64,000 nt of DNA from Rhodanobacter sp. (GTDB taxonomy: Bacteria > Pseudomonadota > Gammaproteobacteria > Xanthomonadales > Rhodanobacteraceae), in NCBI GenBank assembly GCA_040371205.1, contig AP031382.1, forward strand, positions 2,663,562-2,727,561. The letters run 5' to 3'. Positions 21,217-30,773 of this stretch are shown one piece after another; the stretch's first letter is position 1; each line of letters opens with the position of its first letter. Position numbers and translations under genes: made by a program. Below the pieces are notes generated by a model. That model was not told the origin of the DNA. It saw only the letters and a list, made by a program, of their open reading frames with translations, and did no database searches.

Positions 21217-21711
21217 TTACTGGTACTTCGTGCCGTTCACCACCACGTAGCCGGCATACGGCCACGAGCGGCTGGTGCCGTGGTGCGTCCAGTCGATGCC
21301 CTGACTGTCCATGTTGTCGTAGTAGTAACGGCCGCGCACATAGGCCGTGTCGCCTACGGCAACCCATGGCCACTTCGGCGCGCTCATCTGGTCGAGATCC
21401 GACACGATCTCGATGACCACGCCCGAGGCCACCTGCACATAGAAATAGCCGTGGTGGCCGCTGCGGGTCTTCTTCTCCGGCAGCACCGAGGTCACCATGC
21501 CGCAGACGTTCTCGGGCTGGTCGGCGGTGATCTCGCCGTTCTCGAACGCCTGCTGATCCTGCAGGAACTGCGCGTCGTCGCATGGATAGGTGGTCGCCTT
21601 CCTCGCCGGCGCGAAAATACCGGTGACGTAGCTGTCCTGTGCCTGTACCGCCGTGCCCAGCATCAGCATCGCGCCCATCAGGGCGAACGGCATGTAGCGT
21701 GCTTTCATCAT
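21217..21711 (-). CDS. Exported DUF3465 protein
   Basis: A 164-residue secreted or periplasmic protein. The start at 21711 (MMKARYMPFAL) is supported by AAGGA eight bases upstream; a signal peptide ends near VQA-QDS (about residue 25). The mature part has the DUF3465 pattern: GMVTSVLPEKKTRSGHHGYFYV, then VIEIVSDLDQM, the strand GDTAYVRGRYYYD, and the signature GIDWTHHGTS before NGTKYQ at the very end. The family looks like an OB-fold with a conserved His pair; its function is unknown. It converges on cdd and is divergent from the nitroreductase gene. Confidence 0.82.
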   Translation of the reverse strand: MMKARYMPFALMGAMLMLGTAVQAQDSYVTGIFAPARKATTYPCDDAQFLQDQQAFENGEITADQPENVCGMVTSVLPEKKTRSGHHGYFYVQVASGVVIEIVSDLDQMSAPKWPWVAVGDTAYVRGRYYYDNMDSQGIDWTHHGTSRSWPYAGYVVVNGTKYQ

Positions 21712-21929
21712 GAATGCATTCCTTTTTAGTGTGTCATCCCCTGCCCGCCCATCTTGACCCGTGTCGATGACGATCCGGTGAAACCCGGCGGCCGTTTTCC
21801 GCTTTCGCCGCCGATTCCGTGATCCAGTCGGCACGCGTCGCAGGAAATGACGGACGGACAACGCCCGCGCCGATTCGCCTGCGCCGCGCCCGGCCGCTAG
21901 CATGGTCACCCCGAGCCACGACCCGCGTC

Positions 21930-22499
21930 ATGACTACTGCCCTCTCCCTGCTGCTGGAACGCCATTCCGTCCCCTCGCGCCAGCTGGCCGCACCCGCGCC
22001 CGACGAGGCCACCCTGCGCGAACTGCTCGCCGCCGCGATCCGCGTACCCGACCACGGCAAGCTCGCGCCGTTCCGGCTGATCCGCCTCGAAGGCGAAGCC
22101 AAGCTGCGCTTCGGCGAGCAATTGGCGGAGCTGGCGATCCGCAAGCAGCCGGAACTTTCCGAAGCCAAGCGCGAGAAGGAGCAGCTGCGCTACACCTTCG
22201 CGCCGCTGGTGATCGTGGTGGTGGCGCGCATCGACGCCGGCAGCAGTGTTCCCGAGATCGAGCAGCGCCTCAGCGCCGGTTGCGTGGCCTACAACATCCT
22301 GCTCGGCGCGCACGCGCTGGGCTTCGGCGCGCAATGGCTCACCGGCTGGGCCGCCTACGACCCCGACGTGGCCGCCCTGCTGCGCCTGTCCACCAACGAG
22401 CATGTGGTCGGCTTCGTGCACCTCGGCACGCCGCAGCTCGACGTGCCCGACCGCGAGCGCCCCGCGCTGGACGACCTGCTGGGCACATGGGCGCCGTGA
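21930..22499 (+). CDS. Nitroreductase-family flavoprotein
   Basis: A 189-residue FMN-dependent oxidoreductase of the small nitroreductase (YdjA-like) group. FMN contacts are suggested by RHSVPSRQLAAPAP (residues 10-23), AAIRVPDHGKLAPFRLI, and GAHALGFGAQWLTGWAAYD around residue 130. Substrates of this group are poorly defined (nitroaromatics, quinones, possibly dehydro-metabolites). The ATG at 21930 gives the family N-terminus MTTALSLLLERHS. Its 3' end overlaps the exonuclease gene, so both are on one mRNA. Confidence 0.9.
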   Translation: MTTALSLLLERHSVPSRQLAAPAPDEATLRELLAAAIRVPDHGKLAPFRLIRLEGEAKLRFGEQLAELAIRKQPELSEAKREKEQLRYTFAPLVIVVVARIDAGSSVPEIEQRLSAGCVAYNILLGAHALGFGAQWLTGWAAYDPDVAALLRLSTNEHVVGFVHLGTPQLDVPDRERPALDDLLGTWAP

Positions 22500-23395
22500 A
22501 CGTCGGCCGCCGCGATGCCGCCCACCTGGTGGACGGCAGCCTCTACGTGTTCCGGGCCTGGCACTCGATGCCGGACGAGTTCCGCGACGCCGACGGCCAC
22601 CCCGCCAACGCCGTGCACGGCTACACCCGCTTCCTGTGCGAACTGCTCGAACGCGCACAACCGGAGCGGCTGGCGGTGGCCTTCGACGCCTCGCTCACCA
22701 GCTCGTTCCGCAACGCCATCTACCCGCCCTACAAGGCCAACCGCGAGCTGCCGCCGCCCGACCTCGAGCGCCAGTTCGTGCTGTGCCGCGAAGTCACCGC
22801 GGCGCTCGGCATCGCGGTGCTGATCGACCACAGCTACGAGGCCGACGACCTGATCGGCAGCGCGCTGTGGAACCTGCGCGCGCACGGCGTGCCTGGCGTG
22901 ATCGTCTCCGCCGACAAGGACTTCGGCCAGTTGCTGGGCGAACACGACGAGCAGTGGGACTACGCCAAGAACCTGCGCTGGGGCCCGGCCGGCGTGCACG
23001 AGAAGCTCGGCGTGCACCCGCACCAGGTGGCCGACTACCTGGCCCTGTGCGGCGACGCCGTGGACAACATTCCCGGCGTGCCCGGCATCGGCGCCAAGAC
23101 CGCCGCCGCCCTGCTCGCCCATTTCGGCAGCCTCGAAACGCTGCTCGGCCGCGTGGACGAAGTCCCCTTCCTGCGCATCCGCGGCGCGGCCAGCTGCGCG
23201 GCCAAACTGCGCGAGCATGGCGAACAGGCCTTGCTGTACCGCCGCCTCACCCGCATCGCCCTCGATGCCCCCGTGCCCGAGGGCGCCGCGGCCCTGCACC
23301 GCACCAGCGGCGATGCGGCCGCGCTCGACGCGCTGTGCGGGCGCCTGCGGTTCGGTCCGCTGACGCGCGCCCGGCTGAAGGCTTTGCTGGATTGA
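22487..23395 (+). CDS. 5'-3' exonuclease (DNA polymerase I N-terminal-like / flap nuclease)
   Basis: A 302-residue stand-alone relative of the 5' nuclease domain of Pol I (FEN family). Acidic metal-binding clusters are seen at HLVDGSLYVFRAWH (Asp, residue ~15), AFDASLTSSFRNAIYPPYKANR, SYEADDLIGS and VIVSADKDFGQLL. The helix-hairpin-helix DNA-binding segment is GDAVDNIPGVPGIGAKTAAALL near residue 190. It would remove RNA primers or flaps in replication and repair. The ATG at 22487 overlaps the nitroreductase end by 13 bases; a GTG at 22496 would overlap by four (GTGA) and is equally possible. Confidence 0.9.
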   Translation: MGAVNVGRRDAAHLVDGSLYVFRAWHSMPDEFRDADGHPANAVHGYTRFLCELLERAQPERLAVAFDASLTSSFRNAIYPPYKANRELPPPDLERQFVLCREVTAALGIAVLIDHSYEADDLIGSALWNLRAHGVPGVIVSADKDFGQLLGEHDEQWDYAKNLRWGPAGVHEKLGVHPHQVADYLALCGDAVDNIPGVPGIGAKTAAALLAHFGSLETLLGRVDEVPFLRIRGAASCAAKLREHGEQALLYRRLTRIALDAPVPEGAAALHRTSGDAAALDALCGRLRFGPLTRARLKALLD

Positions 23396-23515
23396 TGAGC
23401 GAGTGATCTGCGGGCGCCTCCGAACCCGCAAAAGATCGCGCACGGCGCAGCCCAGCAGGGAGAATTGCGCCCCTGCTGCCATACGCCGCCGTTCTCGCCT
23501 TTTGCGCGCGCCCGC

Positions 23516-23521
23516 TATACT
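23516..23521 (+). promoter_or_regulatory. Candidate -10 box for accA
   Basis: TATACT, 31 bases before the accA start codon, matches the sigma-70 -10 consensus at five of six positions. The upstream TTCTCG, 18 bases away, is a poor -35 box, so this is a tentative call. Confidence 0.4.
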
Positions 23522-23551
23522 GCCGCGCTTCCATGCCATGAACCTCGGCGA

Positions 23552-24508
<957 letters not shown>

Positions 24509-24580
24509 ACCCCGCCGTCACGGCGGGCAAAGCTGCCCGGCGCTACCATCGGCAGCACCACCAGGCCGCCGGGAACCGTC

Positions 24581-25315
24581 ATGGCCCACGACAAGCTCGC
24601 CGTACTGATCGACGCCGACAACGCCCGCCCGGCCATCGTCGAGGGTCTGCTCGCCGAGATCGCGAAATACGGTACCGCGCACGTCAAGCGCATCTACGGC
24701 GACTGGACCAAGCCCGACCTCAACGGCTGGAAGGACGCGCTGCTGCGCCACTCGATCCAGCCGATCCAGCAATTCCGCTACACGGTGGGCAAGAACGCCA
24801 CCGACTCGGCGATGATCATCGACGCGATGGATCTGCTCTACGCCGACCGCTTCGACGGCTTCTGCATCGTCTCCAGCGACAGCGACTTCACCCGGTTGGC
24901 CTCGCGCATCCGCGAATCCGGCCTCACCGTGTACGGCTTCGGCGAACGCAAGACGCCCGAGCCGTTCCGCACCGCCTGCGACAAGTTCATCTACACCGAC
25001 GTGCTGGTGCGCGCCGACGAAGGCGAGGCCGAAGCCGCGCCGAAGCCGCGCACGGCCAAGGAACTGCGCGGCGACACGCACCTGATGAACCTGCTGCGCG
25101 GCGCCATCGAGGCGGCCTCCGACGAATCCGGCTGGGCCAGCCTCGGCCCGGTCGGCAGCATCCTCAACAAGCAGTCGCCCGACTTCGACTCGCGCAACTA
25201 CGGCTACGCCAAGCTCAGCGGACTGATCAAGGGCATCGGCCTGTTCGAAACCGAGGAGCGGCACATCGGCAACGGCAAGCACATCTACGTGCGCCCCCAA
25301 AGCGGCAAGAAGTGA
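24581..25315 (+). CDS. NYN-domain nuclease-like protein with LOTUS/OST-HTH domain
   Basis: A 244-residue protein. Residues 1-145 form a NYN (PIN-like) domain with the acidic sites LIDADNARPAIVEG (D11, D13), GDWTKPDLNGW, DSAMIIDAMDLLY and IVSSDSDFTRLASRIRESG, the pattern of Mg-dependent ribonucleases. Residues 165-240 match a LOTUS/OST-HTH fold (LMNLLRGAIEAAS, SLGPVGSILNKQSPDFDSRNYGYAKLSGLIK), usually an RNA- or protein-binding module. The architecture is common in bacteria but its targets are unknown. The stop overlaps the tilS GTG start (GTGA), coupling it to a tRNA-modification enzyme. Confidence 0.9.
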   Translation: MAHDKLAVLIDADNARPAIVEGLLAEIAKYGTAHVKRIYGDWTKPDLNGWKDALLRHSIQPIQQFRYTVGKNATDSAMIIDAMDLLYADRFDGFCIVSSDSDFTRLASRIRESGLTVYGFGERKTPEPFRTACDKFIYTDVLVRADEGEAEAAPKPRTAKELRGDTHLMNLLRGAIEAASDESGWASLGPVGSILNKQSPDFDSRNYGYAKLSGLIKGIGLFETEERHIGNGKHIYVRPQSGKK

Positions 25316-26616
25316 AGCCATCGCTGTCCAGCCAGCTCGCCGCCGCCCTGGCGGAGATGCCCGAGGCCCCGCTCTGCGTGGCGTACAGCGGCGGCCCCGA
25401 CTCCACCGCCCTGCTGCATGCGCTGGCGCACCTGCCCGTGGCACGGGGCCGCGGCTTGCGCGCGTTGCATGTCGACCATGGCCTGCATGCGGAGAGTGCA
25501 GCGTGGGCCGAACACTGCAGTCGCTTCTGCGCCTCGCTCGGCGTGCCCTGCGCGGTGGTGCGCGTGCAGGTCGAAACGCAGCGTGGCGAAGGCACGGAAG
25601 CCGCCGCGCGCCATGCCCGCTACGCCGCCTTTGAAAAGCACCTGCATGCCGGCGAAATCCTGCTGCTGGCCCATCACCGCGACGACCAGGCCGAGACCGT
25701 GCTGCTGAAATTGCTGCGCGGTGCCGGCCCGGAAGGTCTGGGCGGCATGCGCGCGCATCGTCCGCTGGGGCGCGCCGAATTGCGGCGGCCGCTGCTGCAC
25801 GACGCGACGCGGGCGCAACTGCGCGACTACGTCGTCCGGCACGCGCTGCCCTGCATCGACGATCCCTCGAATGCCGACACCCGGCTCGCGCGCAACCATT
25901 TGCGCCACGACATCCTGCCCCGCCTCGCGGCGCACTGGCCGCAGGCGACGGATTCGATCCTGCACAGCGCCGCGCTCAGCCGAGCCGCGGCGGACACGCT
26001 GCGCACGCAATGGCTGGGTGCCTTCGCCACGCTGCACGACGCCGCCAGCGGCAGCCTCGATGCCCAAGGCTGGTTCGCGCTCGCCCCGGCATTGCGCGAA
26101 CCGCTGCTCGACCACTGGCTGCACGCCCGCAACCTGCCCTCACCCACCACCGCGCAGCGCGCGCAGATCGAACGCCAATGCGGCGCGCGCGCCGGCCAAT
26201 CGCCCTGCATCCGCTGGCCCGGCGTGGAGGTGCACGTGTGGAAGCAGCGACTGTGGGCGCATGCGCCGCGACCCGCCGTCGACGCGCACTGGCACGCCGT
26301 CTGGCGAGGCGAACCGCTCGCCCTGCCCGATGGCGGCACGCTGGCCCTGCGCCACGGAGACGCGCGCCTGCCCGCTCCGCTGGACGTGCGATTGCGCCGC
26401 GGCGGCGAACGCATCAAACCGGCCGGCGACGCCCATACGCGCGAGTTGCGCGACCTGTTCCAGCAGGCCGGCTTGCCGCCGTGGCAACGCATCGCCTGCC
26501 CGCTGCTGTATGAGGGCCATCAGCTGGTGGCCGTGGCCGACCGCTGGATCAGCGCACGCGGCCATGCCTTGTTCGATGCCGCGGGCAGCCTGCCGCAATG
26601 GCAACGCGCCGGTTGA
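25312..26616 (+). CDS. tilS: tRNA(Ile)-lysidine synthetase
   Basis: A 434-residue enzyme that attaches lysine to C34 of the CAU-anticodon tRNA-Ile using ATP, converting it to read AUA. The PP-loop SGGPDST at residues 26-32, the LLLAHHRDDQAETVLLKLLRG motif, and DDPSNADTRLARNHLRHDILP are diagnostic. The C-terminal substrate domain with RRGGERIKPAG and ELRDLFQQAGLPPWQR is present. The start is taken as GTG at 25312, overlapping the NYN stop as GTGA; an ATG 48 bases downstream would cut into the lead strand of the fold. The gene is essential in most bacteria. Confidence 0.94.
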   Translation: MKPSLSSQLAAALAEMPEAPLCVAYSGGPDSTALLHALAHLPVARGRGLRALHVDHGLHAESAAWAEHCSRFCASLGVPCAVVRVQVETQRGEGTEAAARHARYAAFEKHLHAGEILLLAHHRDDQAETVLLKLLRGAGPEGLGGMRAHRPLGRAELRRPLLHDATRAQLRDYVVRHALPCIDDPSNADTRLARNHLRHDILPRLAAHWPQATDSILHSAALSRAAADTLRTQWLGAFATLHDAASGSLDAQGWFALAPALREPLLDHWLHARNLPSPTTAQRAQIERQCGARAGQSPCIRWPGVEVHVWKQRLWAHAPRPAVDAHWHAVWRGEPLALPDGGTLALRHGDARLPAPLDVRLRRGGERIKPAGDAHTRELRDLFQQAGLPPWQRIACPLLYEGHQLVAVADRWISARGHALFDAAGSLPQWQRAG

Positions 26617-26678
26617 TCCGCCGTCGCGGCCGCACGTCGCATTGATTCCGAAGGGCCGCTGCGCTAGCTTTGCGGGCC

Positions 26679-26936
26679 ATGGCCAAGACCGCTTCCACCG
26701 CTGCAAAGACGCCGCCAGCCGCCGATTTCGAGCACTCGCTGGACGAGCTCGAGCAACTGGTGGCGAAGATGGAAGGCGGCCAGCAGAGTCTGGACGAATC
26801 GCTGGCCTCCTTCGAGCGCGGCATCGGCCTGTACCGCCATTGCCAGCAGGCGCTGGAGCAGGCCGAACTGCGCGTGCGGCTGCTGCTGGACCCCGAAGCT
26901 CCCGACAGCGCCGAACCGTTTGAACCCGAACACTGA
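26679..26936 (+). CDS. xseB: Exodeoxyribonuclease VII small subunit
   Basis: An 85-residue small subunit of exonuclease VII, which degrades single-stranded DNA together with XseA. The family motif is clear: [19 protein letters not shown] at residues 17-35, then [23 protein letters not shown] and [10 protein letters not shown]. The start is ATG 26679 (MAKTAS); a TTG three codons upstream is less likely. xseA is not in the window. ispA follows on the same strand, the usual xseB-ispA order. Confidence 0.95.
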   Translation: MAKTASTAAKTPPAADFEHSLDELEQLVAKMEGGQQSLDESLASFERGIGLYRHCQQALEQAELRVRLLLDPEAPDSAEPFEPEH

Positions 26937-26963
26937 ATGGAGCGCGCCGGACTTGAACGGTCG

Positions 26964-26979
26964 AGGCGAAAATTCGCCT
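26964..26979 (+). other. Small hairpin in the xseB-ispA gap
   Basis: AGGCGAA-AA-TTCGCCT, a 7-bp stem with a 2-base spacer, 45 bases before the ispA start-codon hairpin. It may be an RNA structure in the leader; too small to call a terminator. Confidence 0.35.
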
Positions 26980-27008
26980 GCGCGCGAACAGGTTTTCGGC
27001 GCCACGCC

Positions 27009-27031
27009 GGCCCATAGTGATTCTATGGGCC
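27009..27031 (+). promoter_or_regulatory. Inverted repeat enclosing the ispA start codon
   Basis: GGCCCATAG-TGATT-CTATGGGCC: perfect 9-bp arms with a 5-base loop; the ATG (27025-27027) lies in the 3' arm. In mRNA this would bury the start codon in a stable stem, so translation of ispA could depend on ribosomes from xseB, a helper factor or temperature. As DNA it could equally be an operator. Confidence 0.5.
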
Positions 27032-27978
27032 AAGCAGCGACGGAAGTATCTGCCGCGCAGGCAGGTTTGCAGCCCGACCGGCTCAGGTCCGACGGACTGC
27101 TTGGCCCGGCACTGCAGGCGCTGATCCAGCGCGCCGAGCAGGCGCTGGACGCGCGCCTGCCCAACGCCGACCAATCGCCCGTCGAACTGCATCGCGCGAT
27201 GCGCTACGCCGTGCTCGGCGGCGGCAAGCGCTTGCGCCCGCTGCTGACCTACGCCACCGGCCACGCACTGGGCCACGACCACCCTTCGCTCGACGCCGCC
27301 GCCTGCGCGGTGGAACTGATCCACGCCTATTCGCTGGTGCACGACGACCTGCCCGCGATGGACGACGACGCGCTGCGCCGCGGCCGCCCCACCTGCCACA
27401 TCGTGTTCGGCGAGGCGATGGCGATACTCGCCGGCGACGCGCTGCAGGCGCTGGCCTTCGAGCTGCTGGCGGCGCCTGGCGCAGCGCCCGACGCCGCCAC
27501 CGGCATGCACATGCTGCACGCGCTGGGCCGCGCCTGCGGCGCCGAGGGCATGGCCGGCGGGCAAGCGCTGGACCTTGCCGCCGTGGGCAGGAAACTCACC
27601 CTCGCCGAGCTGGAGCACATGCACGCCTGCAAGACCGGCGCGCTGATCCGCGCCTCGGTGCAGCTCGGCGCGCTCGCCGCCGGCGCGGACGAAACCGCCC
27701 TGGCCGCGCTGGATCGCTACGCCGCCGCCGTGGGCCTGGCCTTCCAGGTGCGCGACGACATCCTCGACGTGGAAGGCGAGTCCGCCGTGATCGGCAAGAC
27801 CGCCGGCAAGGACGCCGCCGCCGACAAGCCCACCTTCCCCTCGATCATCGGCCTCGACGCCTCGCGCGCGCGACTGGCCGAACTCACCGCCGCCGCGCTC
27901 GACGCCATCGCCCCGTTCGGCGCACGCGCCGGCCTGCTGGCCGAATTGGCGCGCTACGCCGCACAGCGCCAGCATTGA
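27025..27978 (+). CDS. ispA: Farnesyl diphosphate synthase (short-chain polyprenyl synthetase)
   Basis: A 317-residue enzyme condensing isopentenyl and allylic diphosphates to farnesyl diphosphate for quinones and peptidoglycan carrier lipid. The first Asp-rich motif is VHDDLPAMDDDALRRG (residues 106-120), the second FQVRDDILDVEG near 240-251, and GGGKRLRPLLTYATGHALG the pyrophosphate-binding segment. It carries about 24 extra N-terminal residues compared with E. coli IspA, so the true start could be a later non-ATG codon; no other ATG is available before the conserved core. The start codon sits in a 9-bp inverted repeat. Confidence 0.92.
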   Translation: MGQAATEVSAAQAGLQPDRLRSDGLLGPALQALIQRAEQALDARLPNADQSPVELHRAMRYAVLGGGKRLRPLLTYATGHALGHDHPSLDAAACAVELIHAYSLVHDDLPAMDDDALRRGRPTCHIVFGEAMAILAGDALQALAFELLAAPGAAPDAATGMHMLHALGRACGAEGMAGGQALDLAAVGRKLTLAELEHMHACKTGALIRASVQLGALAAGADETALAALDRYAAAVGLAFQVRDDILDVEGESAVIGKTAGKDAAADKPTFPSIIGLDASRARLAELTAAALDAIAPFGARAGLLAELARYAAQRQH

Positions 27979-27981
27979 GCC

Positions 27982-28021
27982 GACACGCAAGGGGCCGCCC
28001 ATCGGCGGCCCCTTCGTGTCG
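27982..28021 (+). terminator. Bidirectional terminator between ispA and the DUF4870 gene
   Basis: An 11-bp perfect stem AAGGGGCCGCC/GGCGGCCCCTT with loop CATC, extended after a C-C mismatch by GACAC/GTGTC. It lies between convergent genes and should stop transcription from both sides. Confidence 0.75.
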
Positions 28022-28035
28022 ATGGAAACAACGGC

Positions 28036-28410
28036 TCAGTTCACCAGCCGCAGCGCGAACGGATAACGGTAACTGCCGTCCGAGCTGACCTTGACCGCGG
28101 CGATGATGCAAAGCACCAGGTTGGTGATCCACAGCAACCAGTTCAGCAGCACGCCGATCACGATGACGGTGAGGATCCCGCCGATCACGTAGCCGATCAG
28201 CACTGTGATCTGGAAGTTCAGCGCCTCCTTGGCCTCGCGCACCAGATAGGCCTTGTCCGCGCGGTCCTTGTGCAACAGCCACACGATCAGCGGCACAAGC
28301 ACGCTGAGCAGGAAACCCGACAGGTGGGTGATCATCGCAAGGTTGCGGTCGTCGCTGGCTCCGGTGGTGGCAGGCGGCGATGGCGGCATCTGATCCGACG
28401 GCGTACTCAT
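28036..28410 (-). CDS. DUF4870 membrane protein
   Basis: A 124-residue protein with a disordered Pro/Ser-rich N-terminus (residues 1-28) and three membrane spans (HLSGFLLSVLVPLIVWLL, FQITVLIGYVIGGILTVIVIGV, LLWITNLVLCIIAAVKVS). The segment AYLVREAKEALNFQIT between the spans is the hallmark of DUF4870. The function is unknown. The start at 28410 (MSTPSDQMPP) follows GGGAGGATT. It converges on ispA and lies next to pmbA on the same strand. Confidence 0.88.
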   Translation of the reverse strand: MSTPSDQMPPSPPATTGASDDRNLAMITHLSGFLLSVLVPLIVWLLHKDRADKAYLVREAKEALNFQITVLIGYVIGGILTVIVIGVLLNWLLWITNLVLCIIAAVKVSSDGSYRYPFALRLVN

Positions 28411-28482
28411 GAGCAATCCTCCCGGTGAGTGGCATGCGCGCATCGCGCATGGGTCAAACGCCGGTGCAGCATGCCGCAGGAA

Positions 28483-29850
28483 TCACTCGCCCGCCACTGT
28501 CATCCGATCGACCAGGATGGAACCGCACAGGATGTGCGAGCGCGGGTCGACATCCGCGCCCACGGCCCGAATGCCGGCGTACATGTCGCGCAGGTTGGCG
28601 GCGATGGTGATTTCCTCGACCGGGTAGGCGATCGCACCGTTTTCCACCCAGAACCCCGCCGCGCCGCGCGAGTAGTCGCCGGTGATGGTGTTCACGCCCT
28701 GCCCCATCACCTCGGTGACCAGCAGGCCGGTACCCAGCCGGCGCAGCATGCCGGCGAAATCGCTGGCCTCACCGTCGGCCGCGCCCGGCGCCACCGCCAG
28801 GTTGTGGATGCCGCCGGCGTTGCCGGTGGATTCCAGCCCGAGCTTGCGCGCCGAGTAGCTGCCCAGCACATAGCGCGCCAGCACGCCGCCCTCGACCAGC
28901 GCGCTGTCGCGCGTGGCCACGCCCTCGCCGTCGAAGCTGCCCGAGGCGTGGCCGCGCCGCAGATGCGGCTTTTCGTCGATCTGCAGCCACCCCGGCATGA
29001 TGGCCTTGCCGGCATGGTCGAGCAGGAAACTGGCGCGACGGTACAGCGCGCCGCCGCTCACCGCGCCGACCAGGTGGCCGACCAGTCCGCGCGCGATCTC
29101 CGGCGCGAACAGCACCGGGCATTCGCGCGTGGCGAGGCTGCGCGCATGCAATCGCGACAGGGTGCGTTCGGCGGCCTTGTCGCCCAGCGCCTGCGCGTCC
29201 ATGAAATCGCCGGCGTTGCGCACGCTGTCGTACCAATAGTCGCGCTGCATGCGCTCGCCTTCGCCCGCGATCAGCGACAGCGACAGCGAGTGCCGCGTGC
29301 CGCGCTCGCGGCCGACGAAGCCGTGCGAGTTCGCGTACACGGCCAGGCTCTCGCCCGCCTGCACGCCGGCGCCGTCGGAATTGCTGATGCCCGCGTGCGC
29401 GCGGCCGGCCTCCTCGATGCGCCGGCCCAGTTCGATGGCGCCCGCGGTGTCGATGGCCCACGGATGCCACAGGTCGAAGTCGGGGAAATCCTTCGCCATG
29501 CGCGCGGCGTCGGCCAGGCCCGCGTGCGGATCCTCCTCGGTGAATCTGGCGATGGCGCAGGCCTGGTCCAGCGTGGCCTGGATCGAGTCGGGATGGAGGT
29601 CGGCCGTGCTGGCCGAGCCCTTGCGCCGGCCGAAGTACACGGTGAGGCCGAAGCCGCGGTCGCGCGTGTGCTCGACCGTCTCCACCTCGCCGAGGCGCAC
29701 GTTCACGTTGAGGCCGGTGTCGATGCTGGCGGCTACCTCGGCCGCGCTGGCGCCGGCGGCGCGGGCGCGGCGGATGACGTCCTCGGCGAGTTGGGCCAGG
29801 CGATCCAGTTCGTCGGGGCTGCGGTCGGTGCGGGCGGCGATCTCGCTCAC
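28483..29850 (-). CDS. pmbA: TldE/PmbA metalloprotease-like subunit
   Basis: A 455-residue subunit of the TldD/TldE protease, which in E. coli processes microcin B17 and degrades unfolded peptides such as CcdA. TldE itself lacks the zinc site and helps form the heterodimer. Family features: ARAAGASAAEVAASIDTG near the N-terminus, CAIARFTEEDPHAGLAD, and the C-terminal GVNTITGDYSRGAAGFWVENG and ITIAANLRDMYAGI. tldD is not in the window. It is divergent from DUF1653 and darP, and pmbA next to yjgA (darP) is a conserved arrangement. Confidence 0.95.
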   Translation of the reverse strand: MSEIAARTDRSPDELDRLAQLAEDVIRRARAAGASAAEVAASIDTGLNVNVRLGEVETVEHTRDRGFGLTVYFGRRKGSASTADLHPDSIQATLDQACAIARFTEEDPHAGLADAARMAKDFPDFDLWHPWAIDTAGAIELGRRIEEAGRAHAGISNSDGAGVQAGESLAVYANSHGFVGRERGTRHSLSLSLIAGEGERMQRDYWYDSVRNAGDFMDAQALGDKAAERTLSRLHARSLATRECPVLFAPEIARGLVGHLVGAVSGGALYRRASFLLDHAGKAIMPGWLQIDEKPHLRRGHASGSFDGEGVATRDSALVEGGVLARYVLGSYSARKLGLESTGNAGGIHNLAVAPGAADGEASDFAGMLRRLGTGLLVTEVMGQGVNTITGDYSRGAAGFWVENGAIAYPVEEITIAANLRDMYAGIRAVGADVDPRSHILCGSILVDRMTVAGE

Positions 29851-29954
29851 GGGAAGCTCTCGGGCAAATCAAACGGGTAGAATGCACGATCCGCGCCGTG
29901 CCGTCTCCACATGGGGGCGCCGCGGCCCACCCGCAACACGTCGCCGAGCCGCCC

Positions 29955-30209
29955 ATGTCGGTCATCCCCGGCCTCTACCGCCACTACAAAGGCCAGCGCT
30001 ACCGCGTGCTGGGCACCGCGCGCCACAGCGAGACGCAGGAACCGCTGGTGGTGTACCAGGCGCTGTACGGCGAGCATGGCCTGTGGGTGCGTCCCGCGGC
30101 GATGTTCGCGGAGACCGTGACCGTGGAGGGCGCGTGCATGCCCCGCTTCGCGCTGGAACAGGCCGAACCCGGCCTGCTCGAAAACCCGGCACCGCTGGAA
30201 AACCGATGA
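29955..30209 (+). CDS. DUF1653 protein
   Basis: An 84-residue protein whose N-terminus, PGLYRHYKGQRYRVLGTARHSETQEPLVVYQALYG, is the DUF1653 core; the final part, WVRPAAMFAETV, also fits. The fold resembles small SH3-like barrels; no function is known. The ATG at 29955 (MSVIPGLY) is taken rather than an upstream ATG at 29898, which would add only low-complexity sequence. The stop overlaps the darP start as ATGA. Confidence 0.88.
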   Translation: MSVIPGLYRHYKGQRYRVLGTARHSETQEPLVVYQALYGEHGLWVRPAAMFAETVTVEGACMPRFALEQAEPGLLENPAPLENR

Positions 30210-30739
30210 ACCGCAACTACACCGACGATCCCGACCACGACTACGGCCCCACCCGCACCCAGCAGCGACGCGACGCGCTGGCCGTGCTGGAACTGGCCGG
30301 CCAGCTGGTCGAACTGCCGCCAACGCGCCTGGCCAAGCTGGACCTGCCCGACGACGTGCGCGACGAGATCGCCCACGTGCGCCGCATCACCTCGCACATC
30401 GCGCGCAAGCGCCAGCTGGCCTTCCTCGCCAAGCTGATGCGCCGCCACGACAGCGAAGCCTTCGACGCGGTGCGCGCCGCGCTGGGCGAGAACCGCGACC
30501 GCCAGCGGCAGGAAACCGCCGCGATGCACCGCATGGAAGCGCTGCGCGAACGCCTGCTGGGCGAGGACGGCGACAACGCGGTTTCCGAACTGATCGAACA
30601 GCACCCCGACGTGGACCGCCAACACCTGCGCGCATTGGTCCGCCAGGCGCGCGTGGAGAAGGCCACGCCGAACAAGCCACCGCGCGCGTTCCGCGAGCTG
30701 TTCCAGTTGCTCAAGTCGTTGCAGGGCGACGAAACCTAG
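30206..30739 (+). CDS. darP: Dual-action ribosomal maturation protein DarP (YjgA)
   Basis: A 177-residue protein of the DUF615/YjgA family, which binds late 50S precursors and helps assemble the peptidyl-transferase centre. The signature YGPTRTQQRRDALAVLELAGQL (residues 13-34) and DVRDEIAHVRRITSHIARKRQLAFLAKLMR are clear; the C-terminus FRELFQLLKSL is also typical. Translation is coupled to DUF1653 by an ATGA overlap. Formerly called ribosome-associated protein YjgA. Confidence 0.93.
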   Translation: MNRNYTDDPDHDYGPTRTQQRRDALAVLELAGQLVELPPTRLAKLDLPDDVRDEIAHVRRITSHIARKRQLAFLAKLMRRHDSEAFDAVRAALGENRDRQRQETAAMHRMEALRERLLGEDGDNAVSELIEQHPDVDRQHLRALVRQARVEKATPNKPPRAFRELFQLLKSLQGDET

Positions 30740-30773
30740 GCGCAGCGGCAGCCGACGCGCGCAGCCGGCGACG

